The notes under the pieces are model-generated. The model was not told the origin of the DNA, ran no database searches, and saw nothing but the letters and a program-made list of their open reading frames with translations. A program made the position numbers and the translations under genes. Shown here in pieces: positions 56,165-64,000 of a stretch of 64,000 nucleotides of DNA; positions within the stretch are counted from its first letter, which is position 1; each line of letters starts with the position of its first letter. The stretch spans positions 75,743,980-75,807,979 of the forward strand of contig CP136063.1 in the NCBI GenBank assembly GCA_032622095.1. Reading direction: 5' to 3'. The DNA is from Siphonodentalium dalli. Taxonomy: Eukaryota; Mollusca; Scaphopoda; Gadilida; Siphonodentaliidae.

Positions 56165-57395
56165 CTCGTTTAGATCATCTATACCTTAACTACGCACACG
56201 TTTGCTCCTGATCGAGGTTAGAACCAGCTTCACGATCGGTGGACGATGTTGGCCTAATGCGCCATGCATTTTACCAAATGAGTCAGCGAGGGACCATAGA
56301 TACGTGGTGTACATTTATGTCACTGACAATGATTTGGTTTGCTTTATCTGACTTCATTACACATGCATGGCAGTCCTTTGTGTATTGTATTTACCACTGC
56401 TCTCATGTGTCACAATGCGCGGTGTAAAATTGTGTCACCGGCGCTTTGGGAATAGATTTTACGATATGGCTTTGACTATATGTTATTTTCTCTGGTATGC
56501 CAAACACACGAATCGATACTTTGGTTCAATTAAATGCACCTATTTGTACTGAAAGTACAACCATCCAACACAATACAATGTGCTGGTACTATAACATATA
56601 CACTCACGTGCATGGAATAGAGTCCTGTTTATGTTTATTTTTCTAGGTATTCTTTGTTCTGTGGTCTATAATAATGGTAAAGAAACTGAGTGGCAATGAT
56701 ATTCTATTTTCAAGAGATATTTTGCAAACAAATAATATACAACAAGTACATGACCTATCCGGGTGAATGCCGTGGTGGTTCAGTCCATCAAGCTCATATG
56801 CCTAAATCAATAGGCCACCATAGGCATCCCAGCGATGATAAAGTTGCCAGTTTTCGGTGATTTCTACGTGCAGGGGAGTGATTTTTCATTGAGTTTAAAC
56901 CTCGGCACCGTCACCCTTCCCCACAACCATACAACAACCCTGACAACGTCGTGACATGATCTATATAGCAACAGAAACTACGATACACTATAATTGGATG
57001 TATTATGGCATCAAATTGGCTTGGGTCTATTTAACTTAGTGGTTAGAGATAAGTTTTTTTTCGCATCCAGTCATAAATTCATTTTCATATATTTCGCTGA
57101 TTCTTTGTATACATGGGTCGTGGGCGTTTTATTTATAGAAATGGGAATTTTTGGGACGGATTAAAAGTCGAACTGCGACCCGGTAAAAGGTGTAGTTGGG
57201 AATTCTGGTGAGATTCATGAGAAACCTTCAGTGATAAGCCGTATATAGTTGTTGTAATAATTAAAGATTTAGTTGTTTAACGGAATTATGAGTTGGTCAT
57301 TCGTGAAACCAATATATTTTATATTCTATAATTACAATCATAGGTATATAATATATGATCTTGAGCGTGTTACCATTTCAGACATTGGTTTTCTT
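56165..57395. other. No gene; weak repeat similarity
   Basis: About 56,205-56,290 resembles 35,695-35,780 (GATTAGATCCAGCTTC-like, GCGCCATGCA-like). No coding support is seen. Confidence 0.3.
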
Positions 57396-57399
57396 GTTA

Positions 57400-57525
57400 T
57401 AATTACCACGTTGTTTGGATCGTTCATAGAGCACATGGTTTGTTGCATATATTCTGTTGAGTATAAAAGGAGGTGGTCCCATAAATGGCCGGATTTAGGG
57501 TACAGTCCTCCTGTGAAGGACTTCT
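57400..57525. mobile_element. Right-arm relic of the AGGGGTACTG MITE
   Basis: GTTCATAGAGCACATG, TTGTTGCATATATTCTGTTG, GGTCCCATAAATGGCCGGAT and GTACAGTCC match the 60.4-kb element. Confidence 0.7.
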
Positions 57526-57529
57526 AATA

Positions 57530-59700
57530 TCCATATATGATGTACATTACTTCATATATATATATACCTCAGTGCGGGGGAGCTTATAATATTCACTGAG
57601 TTGTGTAGCCATATTATTCCTATATTCTAGCGACATCTCCACTCATGCGATCATAGACATTTCCCCTTGTCATCACGACGCCTGCAGTGGATCAATACGC
57701 AACCACACTGGTGCTGGTCTAACTGTGAGGTGTGGGTGTCTCAAAATAGGATAATTATATTCCAAATGCAGTCAGTTCCGGTCTCACGGACCCGTGATAA
57801 CTGAATAGGTGGGTGTGGGTATTTATAGCAAACGGTTGCAATGCTGGCACACATGGCTATATAATTGGTTCGTGATTTGGCGATTTGCGGGCTCGGTCCT
57901 GATAATTGATGCTTTGCAAGACGGTATAACAATTTTGTTATTTATGGGTCCAAGCAATATAATTATGTGCGCTGGGGGTTTAGAGTATCCCAGAGTTGGC
58001 TATTTTCATCATTGATGGTCGTGGATTAATTTTTCAGAAACTCAATCTTCCAAAATTTAAGCTACATCGTCAAATGTATGGATTCGTCTAAAACCTGGAG
58101 CACATATACAGTGCAGTTATTTGTTTATTTTGCAGGAAAAGACCAATTATTGACACTTCCTCAAAAATAGTATTTCTTGGTTTTCAAAAGGAAATCTATG
58201 TCCTACCAAAATGAATCTGTTTGAACTAGTAAACCAGTAAGTGTATTAGATGACACTTTTCCTTTCTGTGGTTGAACTACAGTTTGATTTAAATAACCTT
58301 TTTGAAATTTTGAGGTATGATAATGATTTATCCTCCTTTGCAACTCCAGCATGCAGTGCCTACCCTCCGCGCCATCTTCAACTAACCATGTTTGTGTGGG
58401 CGGGTTATGGAATATGACACAGTCTTGTGGCAGATAATCTTTAATATGGTCTTCAATGGCTAGTTACAGTGTTGGTGATAGGAGATATCGACCCTAATGG
58501 TCCAATGTAGTAAATATGAACACGTCTGATGACGTCCTTATATGGAAAATGCAACCAACGTTCGGACGTCCCTCTCGATATAGAGACGTGGCAATATAAG
58601 TGGATCTCAAATGAAACTAGAATTATCATAGAATGATGACATATTGGTATTTATATCATCCCGGGAACAATTGTATATTACCGCTAAGGATAGTTTGGTG
58701 CTGTGACTCAGATAATTTATTTAACATGTGGTCGAACACATGTTTTGCATATTTTATGCTAATTATAGTTCGAGGGGTCATTTCATTGCCCGACCCCAAG
58801 AGGGGCGGTGGCGTAATATTTTACTGTGCAGATTTCTATTTTCCTATCACCAATACGAGCTCTATGTAATATAAAATGCTAGTAACATACATGTATGTGG
58901 GATGCTTGTAATATATGTATGATCGTTAAATGCTGACATGAGTATCAGTAAAGAATAGCCTGCTATAGAATATGTGGTGTTTTACTGACTCACACTTGCC
59001 CAGAAAACTACATATATACGTTGGAATGTGTTAAAACGATATTTGTAATTTACTTGTCAAAAAGACGATACACGTGCACTAAAACCGAACCACGAAGGCT
59101 CATTGTGTGATAACAAGATAAATTCCATTGCATTCAATCACATTTTATCGAGATTTTACTATGACCAGACATTATGTACAGCTTAATGATGTCTACCAAA
59201 CGAAACCACTCTATCATTCGATACTATAGCTGGTAATTTGAAAAGTAATGTGCAAACTAGTTCGCATATTTCTAGGGAAAATATTCCCAGTTTAGAGGGA
59301 GTAAAACAGCATTAACATTAGTACATTGGAACTGTGGTGCCGGAATTATACCGAGGTCACATTCTCTTGACCTGCAAATATAATTTAATAGGCGGAGGTC
59401 ATGGAATGGGTATGAGAATGCCATAAACAGAACACACAGGGTGTCCACGACTGACCACGAGTTTACCACGTGTGTAATTGACGTCATAGCACCCTGTCAC
59501 CCAGTTCGAACTGTCCTGTCTGCCAGGATAGATGACAATTTTGACAGGTTGATTAGTCGGATTTCTAGTCCGAGATGCTGCTACTTCCAACTGGAAAACT
59601 ATGTTCGATTATAACCGATGTTTAGTATCACAAAATATACAAGTGCTGTTCTGTTGGCTCACTGATTCCGTAGAACATTAGCTCGCAATTATTTCTTTGA
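57530..59700. other. No firm gene; one acceptor-preceded open stretch
   Basis: At 58,131-58,135 a TTATTTTGCAG precedes a plus frame reading KRPIIDTSSKIVFLGFQKE and a stop at about 58,213. A CCA/GTAAGT follows at 58,237. The stop prevents reading through to that donor, so at most this is a terminal exon. The rest is featureless. Confidence 0.2.
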
Positions 59701-59710
59701 ATAAAGTATC

Positions 59711-59762
59711 AGAACAACAACAACAACAACAACTCGAACAACAACAACAACAACAACTCGAC
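59711..59762. repeat. CAA microsatellite
   Basis: Two runs of ACAACAACA are joined by an ACTCG interruption, so the locus is itself duplicated. Confidence 0.9.
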
Positions 59763-59769
59763 CCTTCTT

Positions 59770-60365
59770 TGGAGAAGTTACGACCCCGTCACCACTCTCC
59801 GAGTTTCGTGCATGTGTAACCCGTTTTCGCACCAGGGGACATGTGTTCTACATTGGTAATATGTGAACGACCGAAGGCACATACTAATCAGTATATATGT
59901 CCCAAACCAAACATGTGTAACCCTTGTCATGACCACACACACAGCCTATTATGCAGCCCACATTTTGTAACCCAAAATTGCTGGATCCTTAATTATTTAT
60001 AGTTATGCCCCATCAAAATATTCCCTAATTCTTCGATTTTTCCTTTTTACGGGCATTATTATGTCCTATAGAAAGACGCGTCAATTGAAGTCATACAAAT
60101 ACAACATTGAACACGGTGTTTGGGTCCCAAACAAACACCACCTATGTGCACGACCTGGAACAGAAAAGAGCGTTCCGTGTTAAGTCTATTCCTGATATGG
60201 TTGAAATAGAGAGCGTTTATTTCAACCTATCCTTCCTTCCAAATTTGGAAGCTCGAATAACCAAGTTCGAACTATCTTACACATTGACACCACATGCCGT
60301 CATACCAAAGTCTGTTATATTAAATTGTAAATTTGTAAACTTATATCTAAGTATTTATCCATACA
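59770..60365. other. No firm gene
   Basis: A plus frame at 60,107-60,373 (88 codons) runs into the MITE boundary and has no support. Confidence 0.3.
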
Positions 60366-60373
60366 TTATTTAA

Positions 60374-60687
60374 AGGGGTACTGTACACTAAATCGGGCCA
60401 TTTATGGGACCATGAATGAATTTGAGCCATATATTAGTGCAAAAAACACGCATGTGCTCTATGAATGATGCAAAAACAACATGGTAATTATAATGAAAAA
60501 TGAATTTATGACTGGAGTCATAAATTCACTTTTGTTATAATTACCTTGTTGTTTATATTGTTCATATGGTAAATGAGTGTATTTTGCACTCATCCATGGA
60601 TCAAATTCATTCATTTGTTGTATATATCCTGTTGAGTATAAAAGGAGATGATCCCAAAAATAGCCAGATTTAGTGTACAGTACCCCT
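60374..60687. mobile_element. Intact TTAA hairpin MITE, 314 bp
   Basis: It begins AGGGGTACTGTACACTAAAT and ends ATTTAGTGTACAGTACCCCT, with TTAA on both sides (60,370-60,373 and 60,688-60,691). The two halves fold on each other, with a perfect centre (TGAATTTATGACT/AGTCATAAATTCA). Related pieces lie at 19.6, 43.1 and 57.4 kb. Confidence 0.85.
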
Positions 60688-60699
60688 TTAACATTAGAG

Positions 60700-61258
60700 A
60701 TGTTTAAATAAAACAATCTCTAACCATTGGACAGTAGACCGTCACATTCAGGTCACAGCCGCATTGGTGACTCGCGGACAGCAGGACGTTCACTGACGTT
60801 GGTAGTCAGTCACATATGACACATATTTGAATGGATTCTCAGAAACCTATTTCATTTCGACCTCACGGTTTAGTGGCAAACCCACATGCACGTATGAAAA
60901 ATCAGTACAAATTGACACTCAGTTATAGGTCGCTGCTTCCGGGGAGCTTATATGAAATCGATCCCTCGCGACGGATATATTGGGGACATGTGTACGGACG
61001 GACGAACACTGACATCGGTCGTCAGACGTAATGAGTTGAAATCGATAACAGAAAGAAACTGATTGGACTCGATATATCGGCATGTCGCTCAGTCAAAAGA
61101 AAAGTAACCTCATCGGAATAGCTGTATATGATATCAATGTCCGAGTATAATTATTGGCTGGTCGTGTGATGTTAACTCTTCCAAGGCTGATATGAAGTAT
61201 TCCTATAGGAGTCTTAATATTATCAGGTTACCTGTGATTGGATACCCAATAATATAGT
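60700..61258. other. No recognisable feature
   Basis: No gene or repeat is supported. Confidence 0.3.
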
Positions 61259-61261
61259 ACA

Positions 61262-61710
61262 CGGTTATTATACCCCCACTTTCGAAGAAAATGGGGGGTA
61301 TACTGGATTGACTGCGTCTGTCCGTCCGTCCGTCACGCTTTCTCCGTCCGTTTGTCCGTCCGACCTCATAACTCAAACAACTATGAACCGATTTCAATAA
61401 TTTTTTGTATGCAATCTCCTTAGGACGGTCTCTCTGCATGATGCTAATTGCGGTTCGGTCCGACTTTTTTTTCTTCAAGTTACGCCTCTTTTTCGACTTA
61501 TTTTGACTTAGAAAATTCTGTCCGACTTAATAACTTTTACAAATATGAACCGATTTCAAAATTTTTTGGTATACATGCTTCTCATAATACCCTCTCTACA
61601 TGAGGCTAGGGATTGGCTCAGACTGTTTTTCGTAATATTACACCTCATTTTCGACTTATTTTGACTTAGAAAATTATGTCTGACTTAATAACTTTATTTC
61701 TGCATAGAAC
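61262..61710. repeat. TACCCCC-hairpin / GTCC-repeat element
   Basis: It begins with a TACCCCCACTTTCGAAG hairpin paired with ATGGGGGGTA, then a GTCCGTCCGTCC run, then about 162-bp units with TATGAACCGATTTCAA at about 61,382 and 61,543. The plan (hairpin, GGAC/GTCC run, tandem units with AAGTCG-type blocks) mirrors the 17.4-kb element in reverse orientation. Confidence 0.75.
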
Positions 61711-61804
61711 TATTACATGTAATATGCATTTTTATTGACGATCACTGTATAACATAGGATAAAAACATATATTCCACACGGATACGCATTAAACAATTTA
61801 TATT

Positions 61805-62200
61805 ATAAGTAAGTAAGTAATTCTTTATTTTAAGTCGATAAAAAAAAATAAAACATACATTGAATCCACTGAACTTCTTTCTCGACTATACTGAAAACAA
61901 GATAAATTAACTATATAATAAATTATAAGAGTACATCTATAAAATATATACACATCTATTTATTCTAGCAGAGACAGGTTCCAAAGTTTATTCAGCGTCG
62001 GACGAGCCTGTGGCCCATGTGTGCGCTTCACGCACATGACATACAGATCGTATTCTTATATATATATAGAGATAATATTTATTATGCTACTTCAATATAT
62101 CCTCGTGCAAATAGTTTCATACTGCACCTAAATATTGACATAGGTTCATATAGGACGTATTTGATACTGAAATAGGCCCATAGTGAGCTAATTTGAACAA
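61805..62200. repeat. Dispersed repeat shared with 37.5-38.0 kb
   Basis: An AAGTAAGTAAGTAATTCTTT start resembles a LINE/SINE 3' end read on the minus strand. Further on, GTGGCCC, CACGCACATGACA, CTAAATATTGACATAGG and GGCCCATAGTGAGC match the 37.5-kb repeat. Confidence 0.6.
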
Positions 62201-62209
62201 ACACATTTT

Positions 62210-62745
62210 GTTTTATTTATTTAATTAAATTTGAAGACTTGTTGTTGGTTTGGAAAAAAAATAGTTTGCAAGGAGGGATAAAGTAGACCTTTAAATTCAC
62301 GAAACATATATCAATAGGCTTTAAATAATCTGCAAACCAGCCAAATATCATGCCAATCCCCCCCGCCAATGTTCATTGTCTTATACGGAAGTGAGAAAAA
62401 CGCTTTTAATTTTACCATATCCGGAATTGTCCGTCGATGAACGCTCTTTATTTTATTGTTCCATGCTGAATAAAAGTCGGGATCCGTTTGATCTAAATTA
62501 TATGACTGAATAATTCTTTCTGTGGCATAAACAGTCCGCATGCAAGTATTTCACGTATTTGTGGCCTTCATTTGATTCCCGGAATAGGATGGGGATGTAA
62601 CAGAAGAAAGCACAATGCCAGGCTTCAAACCGCAAGCTTCAAACCGCAACAATGCTTCACATTGAATTCCGCAATTATGTGTTATTGTCCCGATCGATGA
62701 GGGAGAATTATCAAATGTAGTTATATGTATGTATAGGTTCCATTA
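62210..62745. other. No recognisable feature
   Basis: No gene or repeat is supported. Confidence 0.3.
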
Positions 62746-62749
62746 ATTT

Positions 62750-63025
62750 AGTGTAAACATATTTTTATTTCCAAATCCAAACATAATACACATAATACAC
62801 AAATGACATAAATATACAACATATAAGAGATAATGTATGGAAATGAGGATCAGACAACAAGCCCGAGGGCTTATATGAAGTCTTCTCCTCTTTTGCGACA
62901 TGCCCCTTCCCCAATAAGTGAGGGAGGGGTATCGATCAGACGGGAAATAATAGAAATAATATTTTTAAAGGAGAAGTAACTAAGTTGGGATGGACACCGC
63001 GGAAGATAGTGTTAGGGATAGCAGG

Positions 63026-63066
<41 letters not shown>

Positions 63067-63110
63067 AGAGAGAGAGAGTGAGAGAGAGAGTGAGAAAGTA
63101 GAGGGGACAG
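62750..63110. repeat. Dispersed repeat family Z, copy 2 (uninterrupted)
   Basis: It corresponds to 29,820-30,610 without the double-hairpin insert. It ends in a GA microsatellite (63,031-63,095). Confidence 0.75.
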
Positions 63111-63329
63111 AGTTTTCAATAATTTATTTGCTGCGTGATGAAAATTATGCTCGTAGTAATATGCATGCGTCAGGCTTCACGGGAGGGGGTCAATCGCAAT
63201 GGCCAATTCCTATTTCATTTCAATGGGGTTCACTGCGAATATTGCTGTATTCTTCATGTAGAATCATTTCACGTATATACAGGATATTCCATTAATTTCT
63301 ACTCTGGCTAACACCCATGGAAATCATAT

Positions 63330-63690
63330 TCCACCATAGATCATGCCATAAATCTCTACTATATGGCTAACGCTCGTAGATATCATATTCCACCAGTACA
63401 AAACCTTGGAACTGTTTGATGTTCTGAACCCTTCTGACAGGAAAGTTTATAACACTGTACAAACAAGACAGGGAATATATGTCTTTGTTTATATTTGTTC
63501 ATCGATAATCTACTTCAAAGTATGGGGTGGCCCCAGCTCGAAATTGCATTCATTTTAGTTACTTTAGTATGCCGATATAGCAAAATAAATTGAATTATTT
63601 ACCCTGTAGAAATTCCATGATTGTAAGCACTTAAATAATGTAATCTCGAACTGGGACCCTCGCCTATTGATGAGTAAACTATTAAGCAAC
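63330..63690. repeat. Family W, copy 3
   Basis: CGTAGATATCATATTCCACCAG, ACAAACAAGACAGGGAA and CCATGATTGTAAGCAC match the 35.2-kb element. The right end merges into family Y. Confidence 0.65.
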
Positions 63691-63693
63691 GGG

Positions 63694-64000
63694 TATTAAA
63701 GACATATTATGTACTTGTTCGGTGCTTGAAACTGGTCAGTTAATATCCAGTCGCTATGCCAACTGGAGAAAGGAACCACACTACTAACATCGCCGAAAAT
63801 CTGAAGCAAATCGACCGTAGAAAAACATCCATAGAAAACATCGTCTGAACTTCGCTCAAATTGTAAATATTTACTACTCGATTCGGGACGCATATATCGG
63901 CGATAAACTAACGAAAACGATTTCGTCATCGAGAGTCACTGCACTTAATTAATTATATAAGAATGACACCGTGTGTTGTCAGTTTGGATATAATATTTGT
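63694..64000. repeat. Dispersed repeat family Y, copy 2 (runs off the window)
   Basis: It aligns with 28,039-28,345. The join W-then-Y here is not seen at 28.0 kb, so the families are separate units. Confidence 0.7.

Noticed and set aside
58136-58236. Internal exon between TTTTGCAG and CCA/GTAAGT
   Set aside because: A stop codon near 58,213 lies in the only long frame, and the other two frames also contain stops, so it cannot be a normal coding internal exon.
1-64000. tRNA and rRNA genes
   Set aside because: I looked for B-box-like GGTTCGANTCC motifs with plausible stems and for long conserved rRNA blocks and found none. A covariance-model scan would be decisive.

Overview
This window looks like AT-rich intergenic or intronic DNA from a marine invertebrate, most likely a mollusc or another lophotrochozoan. 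The grounds are the many TACATGTA-type palindromes, tandem repeats that end in (GGAC)n or in a CCCCCGAAAA / TACCCCC-type hairpin, decayed CR1/L2/Jockey-type LINE tails, TTAGGG-like interstitial repeats, and exon-sized open frames bounded by GT/AG sites instead of long bacterial genes. No complete host gene is present. This assignment is an inference from repeat style and not from a marker gene.

Layout. 1-5 kb: a diverged direct duplication (1.05-1.64), a small inverted-repeat element (1.9-2.2), a strict 4 x 29 bp palindromic array (2.46-2.58) and a 32 bp minisatellite (3.84-4.18). 5.0-5.7 kb: a dense array of TACACA/TGTGTA palindromes. 5.7-9.5 kb: the most gene-like part, on the minus strand. 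It holds five cassettes of exactly 84 nt, each open in the same frame and each between a CTCAG and a GTGNCT, plus two copies of a 69-nt open segment and one 132-nt exon behind a strong TTTTTTCAG acceptor, all inside a higher-order segmental duplication. 9.9-24 kb: dispersed repeats, a 916-bp hAT-like element, a TIR element around a 97-aa ORF, two tandem-repeat elements ending in (GGAC)n, a TTAA element with palindromes, and two weak coding candidates. 24.5-27.6 kb: LINE relics, a GTC/ATC microsatellite, and a possible head-to-head pair of gene starts (minus ATG at 27,071, plus ATG at 27,479) about 0.4 kb apart.

28-47 kb is a nest of non-autonomous DNA transposons. It includes a 410-bp element with TTA duplications, three closely similar TTAA-flanked elements each carrying two 69-bp hairpins (31.6, 32.7, 38.4 kb), a 37-bp VNTR of about 35 units flanked by inverted repeats (32.6-35.06), a tandem array whose first unit is inverted (30.65-31.57), a Tc1/mariner-type hairpin element (42.6), and a 507-bp hAT element with a perfect 8-bp target duplication (45.2). 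47.9-50.1 kb is a broken LINE with a YADD reverse-transcriptase motif. 50.7-64 kb holds fold-back elements, one with inverted arrays of a 16-bp unit and an 11-bp target duplication, further repeat families shared with the 28-46 kb region, and microsatellites.

The genes do not form a visible pathway. The main biology is the turnover of small inverted-repeat elements, many targeting TTAA, together with a candidate exon-array gene at 5.98-9.48 kb. Coordinates of repeats were read by eye and may be off by a few bases.
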